Below are positions 44,201 through 53,130 of a DNA stretch of 64,000 nt, piece after piece. The position numbers and the translations under genes were made by a program. Position 1 is the first letter of the stretch. The number at the start of each line of letters is the position of its first letter. The DNA comes from Ctenosaura bakeri (Eukaryota; Chordata; Lepidosauria; Squamata; Iguanidae). Under the pieces are notes generated by a model. The model was not told where the DNA came from. It ran no database searches and saw nothing but the letters and a program-made list of their open reading frames with translations. Location: the NCBI GenBank assembly GCA_948474755.1, contig CAOLHI010000424.1, positions 62,001-126,000 on the forward strand. Reading direction: 5' to 3'.

Positions 44201-44897
44201 GTGGGTGGAAATCCTTGGCGTTCCGGCGCTATGTCAGGCCAATTGATCTGCCTTAACGTTTTGAGTTCCTTTCCAGATCGACCTGCTGTGGAGGGGAGGA
44301 AGCGAGCGTGGATCTGCGGCCACAATTTCATCCTCTGGGCTGACCAGCAGGCTCGTAGTGGTTATATGGGCCCGAACCTGGGACTGGGTGCTCGGGCATC
44401 CATACGTTGGTTTGGAAAGAGGGGACTGCGGTGGCATGGAGTGCTACCTCTGTTGTTCGGGGAGTGCGGTGGGCCTCCCCCTGATGTGACGGTCATTCAC
44501 CGGGGCGGTAATGACCTTGGTTTGTTGAAAGGAAAGGCCTTGGCTATACAGGCCATCCATGATGTGCGGTGATGGTCATTCACCGGGGCGGTAATGACCT
44601 TGGTCTGTTGAAAGGAAAGGCCTTGTGTATACAGGCCATCCATGATGTGCAGTTCATCCAAGACACATGGCCTCACACTTGTCGTGTTTGGTCGGCATTG
44701 GTACAAGAAGGACATGGGGAAGGGGTGCTGACCCGCGGCGCATAGAACGCGCCCGAAGATTGGAATACAAGGAGCTTCGCTGTGCCTTGAGACGGGGCTT
44801 GGGTTACTACATTCCTTACACTGCCTATGAGATATTCCTAAATGATTTGCAAAGGGGGCTGGACTTGATCTTGAGGGGATGGGGGGATAAGGACTAA
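44201..44897 (+). pseudogene. SGNH-hydrolase-like domain of the DIRS/Ngaro element, broken
   Basis: The frame 44201-44572 encodes KRAWICGHNFILWADQQARS, LGLGARASIRWFGKRGLRW and VTVIHRGGNDLGLL. GHN stands where the nucleophile block usually has GHS or GDS, and GGND is block III. An 83-bp direct duplication covering the GGND block (44486-44568 / 44569-44651) shifts the frame. The C-terminal part continues at 44667-44897 (RIERARRLEYKELRCALRRG) but lacks the DGVHLS block that copy A retains. Both the missing serine and the missing last block argue against activity. Confidence 0.65.
44486..44651. repeat. 83-bp tandem duplication
   Basis: Two adjacent copies starting GTGACGGTCATTCACC / GTGATGGTCATTCACC are nearly identical through GCCATCCATGATGTGC. 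The period of 83 is not a multiple of 3, so it frameshifts the hydrolase frame. Confidence 0.9.
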
Positions 44898-45345
44898 GCA
44901 GACGCTTGCCCTTATCCGTGGCCGGTATGGGGGGTCTTAAGGTTCGGCGTGTACCTATGGCACCCCCTTTTCGGGGTGTAGGATAAATCCTATCCTTGAG
45001 GAGGGCCCTGGGATCACCCCACTTGCTATGCAGCGGGGGGTGGGGCTTGGGGCTCACCTCCCAGACAAGGGCTGGCCAAAAGTCATCATGCAACTTCAGC
45101 GGTTGGCTTTGGGGCCCGGTATCTCGCTCAACGGGCTAGGGGAGATGGTTGGGAGCTGCCTCTTGACCCTAGTCCGAAGATACGGTTGACCCCCCCTTTC
45201 TCAGGTCATAAAATACAAGTTCAAGTTCAAGTTTAAGTTCACCCCTTTATGTTAATTAGGCATATTAATAAATTGCCCTAGTTCAACCCAAGCTCTGTCT
45301 GCGATCTCGTTATTTCGTGGGTTGGGCGGCAAATAACTCAAATTG

Positions 45346-45881
45346 GGATAAAAAACTGCTGTGTCACTACCATCAGCTGGATACAGTGGGAACTCAACCT
45401 GCGTGACCTTTGCCTGTAAATCAGGTCCCCTACCCTTTAGCCACCCAAAGCAGCTCAGCTGAATAGGACCTACCAGCTACCAGACAGTACCTAAGGTCAA
45501 CAGGGAGACCAGAACAAAGTTACTTGGAACAAACATACTAAGACTTGATAGCCACCTGACCACTATGCTGAAAGAGGGACCACAATGGATTCAGTTGTAG
45601 TTTTGGGGAGATATCCCATGCTGTAATTCCTCATCCAGGCAACCTACATTCTTGGGGTGGGCAGGGGTGAATGTTAGTCTTCTCTTAGCAAAGGAAGGAG
45701 ATGAAAGACAGCCTTTCAAATCATTTGAATCACAGGAAACACATTTCAGGATTGATCTTAAGGGCATATTTTCACTATGTGTGGTTTTATGCCAACATAA
45801 TATTTAAGAGTTGTTTCCAAAAGTGTATGGAGGGGGGGCATAGGAATACCATTGTGCCTGCCTTTCCCTCGAACCATAGCT
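45346..45881. other. Sequence with nothing recognised
   Basis: Unique-looking sequence between the DIRS-type element and the LTR insertion site. Confidence 0.35.
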
Positions 45882-45885
45882 ATAT

Positions 45886-46795
45886 TGTTACTGCAGTTTA
45901 GGCCTACTTGGAGATACCCCCAGATATCATTTTGATATCATAATTTGGATCTCTTCCACCACCCCTCTCCACGTGTTTGAGAGGCCTCCGGACAAGCACA
46001 GAACTAGGTGTGGCCGCTAATCGCTGGACATTCCATTCTCCACCCAGGTAGGCCAGAAATAGCCAGATCCTTGCTTTAGGAGACCTCTCTGCAAACACCT
46101 TCATTATGTATGCACGCTGTTTTACAAAGGACTCCCTGCCCCAAGCAGGCAACCTGGCAAGCTGAATACTCAACTGCCAAGCACTCTGTGTTTGCATACT
46201 GGCTAACTCTTTGTCAATTTGGACTTAACTCAATCATGCTAAATTTTGACCTTTTCCAAGCTTTGTCCTGCTCCTAAAATGCATTGTTCTCCCCAAGTAT
46301 GGAATAGCCTGCAGTTACATTTGTCCCTATAGAAACCCTTGATTCCGAGACCATCCTCGGATCGCTCCCGAGTTCCAGACCACCTTGCTGCCGCTTTGCT
46401 TGGTGAGCTTCCCCTCAGCTCCATGTGCTGAGATACATCACACCCTGGCTTCGCTCTCTATCTTCTTCCCGGGCTCCAGGAACAGGTTCTGTATCACCCG
46501 AATCAACTATCCCTCTGAAAATCCCGCTATCATACTCAGCCCTTTATTTTCCTTAGTTATCTGTGTGCGTGAGTTGCTTACATTGTGTGCCTGTATTTAA
46601 TAAAGATCATTTCATTAATTTCCAACATGGCTTGCTTCTTGACTTGGCCTGACCCCGTAAACATTGGGTTACAAGATCCTGCTGCGTTACCTGGCCTCTC
46701 GTAGTGCCAACCAGTGCTCGTGACTAATTTCCCCATCTTGTAACTGTAAGGTTATTTAGGTGTCCCTCCCGGGACCCCCAGTAAACAGGGTAACA
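45886..46795 (+). mobile_element. Solo LTR of an endogenous retrovirus, copy B
   Basis: The 910-bp element starts TGTTAC and ends GTAACA with the perfect 4-bp TSD ATAT (45882-45885, 46796-46799). It is homologous to 15559-16525 along its whole length but clearly diverged. The TATA region is degraded (CCCTATAGAAACC near 46325); the poly-A signal AATAAA is kept (46599-46604). No internal viral sequence is present. Confidence 0.88.
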
Positions 46796-46799
46796 ATAT

Positions 46800-47237
46800 G
46801 CTCTGACAATCCATACCATGGCTGTCACATTTATGTATGGCTGGAGATATGAGCAGCCCACAGATACAGATCCAAAGCATTTCCTGTGGTTAAATGACTA
46901 TACAGGGTGACCATGCCCTTGCAGAGGTGGTCTGGGAAATGAGACCTGCGACCTCCATACTACTGACATAGGCACAGTCCTAATCCCAGCACCGTAGGTA
47001 AAACAGGAGTAGATGAAGTATGACCTTCTAAATGATGCTGGACCGCAGCGCCCATCAGCCACAGCCAACATATCCAAGGTCATGGATTGCTGGGAGCCGC
47101 ATTCCACCCAACAGCTGGGGTCTGGCAGATAGGCCACACCTAACTTTAGGTCTTGGATGTGGAGGAAGACCGCTTGAGAGCCATGCCAACTGCTGATCAA
47201 TAGTGTAGATTAATTATCCCACCAATATGCTGCTAAT
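46800..47237. other. Sequence with nothing recognised
   Basis: A minus-strand frame at 46898-47200 has no recognisable domain. Confidence 0.35.
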
Positions 47238-47815
47238 CCAGTCCCAATGAAGGGAATCAAGTCATACCCTCTGAGCCCACTGAAGGAAATCCCATCACAC
47301 TCTTTCAGCCCAAACGAAGGGAATCAGTCACACTCCCAGTCCAGATAACAGAAATCCAGTCAGACTGTCTGCCCAAAGGGAATCGAGTCACATTCTCTCA
47401 GCCTAAATGAACAGAATCCAGTCATACACTCTTCACCCTGACAAAGGGAATCAAGTCACACACTCAACCCAAATGGCAAAAATCCAGTCACATACTCTCA
47501 GCCCAGAAGAAGGAAATCAAGTCACACTTGCTCCCCTAGATAAAGAAAACTCTGTCATCCCATTTGTGGGAGATCAAATCACACCCTCAGCCCCAATGAA
47601 GGCAATCCAGTGACACTCACCTGACTGAACTGAAAGAAATCCAGGCCCCCTCTCGCAGCCCCAAACAGAAGAAACTTGATCACACTCTCTCAACCAACAA
47701 AAGACAATCTCCACTCAAATGAGGAATTCCAGATGCCCCCCTCAACCCTATTTAAGGACACCAGTCACACTCTCTCAAACTGCAAGCAATCACTCTCTCA
47801 TCCCAAGCGAATAAA
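47238..47815. repeat. Degenerate minisatellite, about 33-38-bp units, some 16 copies
   Basis: The core GGGAATCMAGTCACACTCTC, followed by CAGCCCMAATGAA, recurs throughout with point changes and small indels. Copies in the middle (47280-47530) are best preserved and decay toward the right. Open frames through it reflect the unit and are not a gene. Confidence 0.85.
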
Positions 47816-48510
47816 ATATCAAATTGTGCTCCCAATATCCCCTGAAACCTCCAGGTCCACCAATTGCTTCCCAAAGCATATCAAGCATCGTGAGTGTGTG
47901 TGCGCGGGGGGGACACAAAGAGTGAAGAGAAAAAGAAAAAGAAAGAGAAAGAGGAAGGGAGGTTTTAGGATCATGGCAAAAGCCAACAAAACGAAAACAA
48001 ACAAACAAAAAATTACCAACACAAGAGGAGGAGGAGCTGGAGCAAGGAGGGAGGGAAAGGGATCAGCAGGCCAAGCCACATGGCTGGCCTGCTCAGGGCT
48101 GTATAGCAGCTCCATTCTCCAGCCATGCCTCGCCAGCAACAAAGAAGAGGCCGGTGGGGGAGCGGAGCCACAGTTTAAAGGGTCCACATGGCCCACCCCC
48201 ATTCTTGAGAGGGGACAGCAAAGTCACCCCCCCAGCCACTTGGAATGTGGGCGGGGGGAGCGGATTGTGTTAGAGGAATTTTAATTATGATGGTGGTGAT
48301 GGTGATACTGAAGGAAAAAAGGATGATTACAAAGGTGACAATAATGGCAATAAAAATATTCTTTATCACATGTGGTGTGTGTTTCAGATTGTAGTTTTAG
48401 TGCTGGGCACTGTTGTTGGAGGTGGAATGAATTCATTGAAAGCAAGCCTGCCCCTCCAACTCTATCATTATGGTGCCCTTTCTCTTGCACAGAGAGGTTT
48501 TGTAAAGAGA
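47816..48510. other. Intergenic; purine tract and low-complexity DNA
   Basis: It contains a (GAAAAA/GAGAAAG)n purine run at 47925-47965 and a GGTGATGGT-rich patch near 48290. Neither strand shows a gene. Confidence 0.4.
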
Positions 48511-48610
48511 GGCACTCTGGATGTTGTTGTTGTTGTTGTTATTAACTTGTTACCCACCTCTCCTAAGGCTCGAGGCAGGGTACAACATGAATTCACCCCA
48601 CACCAGTAGC
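48511..48610 (-). repeat. LINE 3'-tail fragment (L2-like), minus strand
   Basis: (GTT)n followed by ACCCACCTCTCCTAAGGCTC and GAGGCAGGGTACAAC resembles the reversed 3' end of the L2 at 36720, where a trinucleotide tail adjoins CCGCCTCTCCCGACGG. Only the tail is preserved. Confidence 0.45.
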
Positions 48611-50079
48611 TGCAGATTTTTTTTCTTTTCATATTTTTACAAGCATACATATCCAGTAAGGCTGTGCGCTATGGCTCCAACTTTTAGCAGATTAAAACAT
48701 TTGTTTGAACAACTGAGAAACTGATTGATAAGGACCTGAAACCTGGTCTAATGTTATAACATTAGCGATGGTGGTATTGATTTCCCAGATTTGATGAGCC
48801 AATCCTCCTTGGATCCCTTCTGTTTCAGTCCCTGAATGGATCTCTGTTTGCACTCCCTTGAGAACTCCACATCATTCTCTTTCCCTTCCCAAATATTTCA
48901 AAGCTGAAGGGTAGCAGCAGGGAGATCTCTAAAGGTTTTCCAGCTGCCATGAGTCACCAGATCCTGCTGCAAACTTACACAACATCTGAGGCCACCCAGA
49001 AAGGGAAATGTCATTTCTATGAAGTCATTGAACATAGAAGACTGAGACTGAAGCTGTTTAATAGGGGCCCATGGATTTCCCCCATGCTACTTAGGAGCAT
49101 GCAGGGTTACAGAGGACCTAATAATTTACATTTCCTGTGCCTTCTGGTAGCCCTCAGTACTGCAGGCAATGCACTGAATTTTCCCTGTAACCTAATCAAG
49201 TTCCTGCCATATCAACTTTCTTAAGGACTTATTGGCCCTGTGAGGATTGTAAAGAGGGCCAGCTGTACTGGGCTTGAATGGTGAGAGTCTGATTTATGCT
49301 GGATCCCTTCTGGAGATGAAATTATTTTGTATGAACTACTTTAAAAAAAACATAGACTGAGATCCTGCACTGTGGTTGTGTAGCATAAACTTCTGCTTGT
49401 GGAGTTTCAAATCAATTGTGCTACATAATCCTTCTGTGGAATGGCAATGTTGCACAACAGAATGTGCGCTACATGTACAGCTGAAGAAGTAGTAATGCCA
49501 ACATCCATCAAGAATGAGCATCTGCATGTGCAATGGCACCACATGTACAACTTTACCTCCACAACCTTGGACTGAATGCTGATGGTGTGCATTGGAGAAA
49601 AAAATGTCCAACCACTTTCACAGGGGAACTCCATTAGGATTCTGGCCCTTGTATCCAAACATGATTTCCTAAATAAACCAATGCTAATTAGGGAAGACTG
49701 GGGTGCAGGGAAAACAGGGGAGATCCCTGTAGGTTGGGCAGAGGCTCCTTCCGTTCACAGTACGGGGTTCCATTCACAGAAAGTATCTCCACCCAATTTG
49801 TAGGGGAGGAGGAATGCTTACCTTTTCTTCTGCACCCCTGTTCTATAGCCTGCTCCATTCAGCTAAACCTTCTTTGAAGCATTTTCATGGGGCTGGAAGG
49901 GATGCCATGGAGACAATGAGGATGTAATGAAATCCACTTCCACTACCTCAATTGTATGCCCTGAAATCCACATCCAGCCCAGTATTCTTTAAGTATCACA
50001 TCTTTATTCTTTTAGGAAGAAAGATGGTGATACGAAAGGACCACCTACAAGCGAGCTTCTGTGGGACAATCAGCTTAAA
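48611..50079. other. Intergenic sequence with nothing recognised
   Basis: No exon with splice support, no LINE or MITE termini identified. Confidence 0.4.
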
Positions 50080-50259
50080 GGCCATTTCCGCACTAGCCTG
50101 TTATAGCGCGATGATTCCACTTTCAATATCCTCTGGAATCCTGGGGTTTGCAGTTCCGGGAGGGGCTGGCTGGCCCCTCCCGAAACTGCAAACCCCAGGA
50201 TTCCAGAGGATGTTGAAAGTGGAATCATCGCGCTATAACAGGCTAGTGCGGAAATAGCC
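50080..50259. mobile_element. Palindromic MITE (family A), copy 4
   Basis: The 180-bp near-perfect palindrome runs from GGCCATTTCCGCACTAGCC to GGCTAGTGCGGAAATAGCC. The core reads GGGAGGGGCTGGCTGGCCCCTCCC. The right flank is TTA; the left has TTA two bases further out, so the TSD is imperfect. It is one of the best-preserved copies. Confidence 0.85.
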
Positions 50260-51498
50260 TTAGAGAGGTACAGAAAGGACCATCATTCTGATTCTTCTGA
50301 TCCAGGAAGAATCGAGAGGACTTGGCTCCTTTTCTCACCTGTAGATCCCAGTGTCGAAGCCATTTGGAAGGAATAAGGAAGATCGAGACATGGAAGGGAC
50401 CAAGGGAGTTTCGAGTGAAGCCCAGCCTCGCTAAATGCTGCCAGCGATCGGCAACAAGCGCCGCCAATGGAAAACTGAGAGCCGCGGCTCATTACTGACT
50501 TCAAGTGTTTGTAAGTGCCTTTTTATTCTGACAGAACTACTTTAAGGTGTTTCCTTTTGTTTTTGCTTTTTTCTTTCTTTTTCTCTGCTCCTCCATCGAG
50601 AGTGGAAAAAGCCTCACAGTATTACCTCTGAAAGAGACTGTGTTCTGTACTGCTGAGTTTCATCTGGTCTTATTGCCAAGAGACTGGAATAGCCCATGGG
50701 ATGGCAAGACTTTTGTATAAACAATAGATATTAAGTGGTTTTCCGTTGTGGAACATTAATTTTGAGTTCCAGACGTAAGGTGGAAGAGTATCAACACCAG
50801 TGAGAGAGAGGACTTTCATCTGTGATGGTGCCTATAGAATTGAACTTAAGGCTAATTAGCGAAGACGGACTGTAACCATCCTAGTTAATCGTCGTTTACC
50901 TCTTGTTTTTTCTTTTCTTCTGAGAATCAACTTAAAGTATGCACTTTTCATGAACTAACATTTCTATTTGTGACTACCAGAGTCAAAGACATTGAGGCAT
51001 GACCTGAAACGAGGGAACTGGACAGAAGGACTAACAAACAGACCTAAAGAGGTTTAAAATTTAGCATCGTTCTGAGACTCTGCCATTTCCGCATGAGACT
51101 GTTATAGCGCTACTATTCCACTTGCAACGTCTTATGGAATCCTGGGGTTTGCAGTTTCGGGAAAGGCCATCTTGCCTCTCCTGAAACTGCAAACCCCAGG
51201 ATTCCACAGGATATCGCAAGTGGAATAATAGTGCTATAACAGTCTCATGCAGAAATGGCCTTTTTCTTCCTTTTATTTCGAGAGATGGGCATTGTTGCTC
51301 CAATTTGACATAAAATAGAACCTTTTAAAATGTTTTATATTTGGATCATAATTCTAAGTGTTAATTATTGTTTAAGCTATTTTTTTTTCTTTTCTTTTTC
51401 TCTCTCCCAACCTCTTTTGGCTTATTAAGTTTTAAATGACCTTGGGCAACTTTAGATACGGATCTTCACCTCCTCTCTGTATGGGTTATTTAGTCTCT
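50260..51498 (+). other. Possible L1 5' region carrying MITE insertions
   Basis: Non-coding sequence with pyrimidine tracts (TTTGTTTTTGCTTTTTTCTT) and a gradient from GC-rich to AT-rich resembles the style of the L1 5' regions at 8227 and 32526. I found no alignable motif and no ORF follows. This is a weak guess. Copy 5 of the palindromic MITE sits inside (51082-51260). Confidence 0.25.
51082..51260. mobile_element. Palindromic MITE (family A), copy 5
   Basis: GCCATTTCCGCATGAGACTG pairs with CAGTCTCATGCAGAAATGGC. The arms carry TATTCCACTTGCAACGTCTT instead of the TTTCAACATCC version, so this is a sub-variant. No clear TSD is left. Confidence 0.8.
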
Positions 51499-51939
51499 GG
51501 CCATTTCCACACGGGGTGAGGGAATCGCCCTGTGACGCTACTCACCGGACTTTTGGGCTCCCCGGTCCAGTCCATGCTTCTCCGGAGCAGCGTATGGCCG
51601 CCGCTCCGCACTCCTCCAGGGATGAAAATGGCGAGGGTCTTGACCAACCACTGAAGCTCGCCAGCCTAAAGCCCACCCCCGACAGATCACAGGCTTGCAC
51701 CAATGCGAGCCTGCGAATCTGCATAAGGGAGCAGGCTCGCAGTGGCGCATTCCGTGCTTTTGAAAGACCTGTTTTTAGCGGTCTTTCAAAAGCACTCTGG
51801 ATGACCACTTGGGGTTGTTCTGGAGGGGGCTGGGGTGTGGATCTACGTTAAGTAGGTCCAACCCAGTCCGCTCCCAGGTGCAGACGTTCTCCCTGGAGGA
51901 CGCTCTGCCCCGCTTTAAAAACCCCGTGTGGAAATGGCC
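51499..51939. mobile_element. GC-rich MITE with family A-type ends
   Basis: The 441-bp element has a perfect 19-bp terminal inverted repeat, GGCCATTTCCACACGGGGT, and a 3-bp TSD, TCT (51496-51498, 51940-51942). The interior is GC-rich and unrelated to the palindromic copies. It contains one strong internal inverted repeat around CTTTTGAAAGACCTG / CGGTCTTTCAAAAG (51760-51792). No transposase is encoded; open frames are incidental. Confidence 0.85.
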
Positions 51940-51942
51940 TCT

Positions 51943-52285
51943 GTGTCTGCTCTCAAGAACATTTGAATTGGTAATGTGTATTCCGTTATAAGAAGAGTAG
52001 ACAAAGTAACTATGCTTAGAGAGGGTTACATAGAGAGTTAATTGTGCTCTCTTTTGGTATAGATGATGTAAACTTTTATAAAGAGACATCTTTATCCTCT
52101 TAGATCTTCTGCATCTCTATAACGTCCTTAGTAAGACAAGTGGCTGAGCAGTGTTCTGTACTTTATCATCCCAATGAATCATAAAAATAATAAATAAAAT
52201 CCACTTTTCAATGAAATGATTGTCCCATGACCTACCTTCTCTGGCTCTAATAATTTCAGTTTTTACCATGGCTGGCTCTAATATA
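51943..52285. other. Sequence with nothing recognised
   Basis: AT-rich, no element or exon identified. Confidence 0.35.
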
Positions 52286-52487
52286 GAGACTTTCCACACT
52301 AGACTATTATAGTGCTATGATTCCACTTTCAACATCCTATGGAATCCTGGGCTTTGCAGTTTAGGGAGGGGCCTTTAGATTTCTCATCCAGGGAACTCTT
52401 TGGCCTCAGTAAACTACAAACCCCAGAATTCCACAGGATGTTGAAAGTGGAATAATAGGATTATAACAGTATAGTGCAGAAAGGCCC
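52286..52487. mobile_element. Palindromic MITE (family A), copy 6 (older variant)
   Basis: The 202-bp element has TSD ATA (52283-52285, 52488-52490). The arms (CTATTATAGTGCTATGATTCC / GGAATAATAGGATTATAAC) are more diverged. The centre includes GAACTCTTTGGCCTCAGTAA, shared with copy 7 but absent from the young copies. Confidence 0.75.
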
Positions 52488-52830
52488 ATAGACAATTTAT
52501 TTCAAAGTAGATATCAAACTTTGAGAAGCTACTGTTCAAATGGTGGTGGTTGTGAATTAATATTTTCCACTTAGATCTAATGGTCAGCAAGGCTGTTGTT
52601 ACTGAAATAATCATCATTTCAATGTCTTTAGTTAGAATGACTCTTTTTGAATAGCCATACATTAACATCACTGCCCCTAGGAGTGGCAATGCAGACCTTG
52701 ACTAAATCTGACAGTTCTTTGCAACCTGAGTGGAGTCACTTGAATCCAATGGATTTACTAATTGGATGACTCACTTTTCACTCATCTATTCAGTTGATTA
52801 ACTCTAAGCAAAGGATTGTTTATCATGTGG

Positions 52831-53130
52831 TCATTTTCTCCAGTCATACTCCCATATATGTCCAGGACATGCCCTCAGAATATGAATCGTATCTTCCCTT
52901 GGATGATTAAATGTCCAACATTCATCCACCAACTTCTTGTACCTTTTGGTGTGCCTTATGGAGAAAGGTATAAGTGAAATGTAATTTTTCACAGAAGTTC
53001 CATAAGGCTCATACAGAAAGTTCACTGTGTAAGGAACATGCTTCCAAAACTTAAGATTCCTACCACTTCTGACATTCCACCTGTTCAGTCTTGTTCCTCG
53101 TGTTATTGATAAATGTTTTGAATAAAACAA
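52831..53130 (-). pseudogene. Possible LINE or retroelement C-terminal fragment
   Basis: The minus-strand frame ends LVDECWTFNHPREDTIHILRACPGHIW when read as two adjoining pieces (LVDECWTFNHPRED, then TIHILRACPGH). This C-EDT-HILxxCP pattern resembles the zinc-knuckle region after the RT of some non-LTR elements. Nothing upstream confirms it. Chance cannot be excluded. Confidence 0.22.

Larger units (their letters stand above)
42955..45345 (+). mobile_element. DIRS/Ngaro-type retrotransposon copy B (RT/RNase H to 3' end)
   Basis: DIRS-group elements use a tyrosine recombinase instead of an integrase. Visible parts in order are the end of the RT (FLGIDLDT, about 42972), a connection domain with DLEVWREFLTDFSG, and an SGNH-hydrolase region (44201-44897). 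A 3' terminal sequence (45236-45345) follows that matches copy A in reverse. The RT core, recombinase and 5' end are absent. Numerous stops, an internal deletion and a tandem duplication show that it is dead. Confidence 0.7.

Noticed and set aside
44497..45093. 198-codon minus-strand frame
   Set aside because: It lies antisense to the DIRS hydrolase region and repeats the 83-bp duplication; no domain.
47238..47815. A CRISPR-like array
   Set aside because: The whole unit repeats with drift; there are no conserved repeats separated by unique spacers. The window is a vertebrate genome.
47676..48284. 202-codon plus-strand frame
   Set aside because: It starts in the decayed minisatellite and crosses a purine simple repeat (KRKRKRK codons); low complexity, no domain.
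51516..51851. 111-codon plus-strand frame
   Set aside because: It is internal to a MITE with perfect terminal repeats and has no transposase features.
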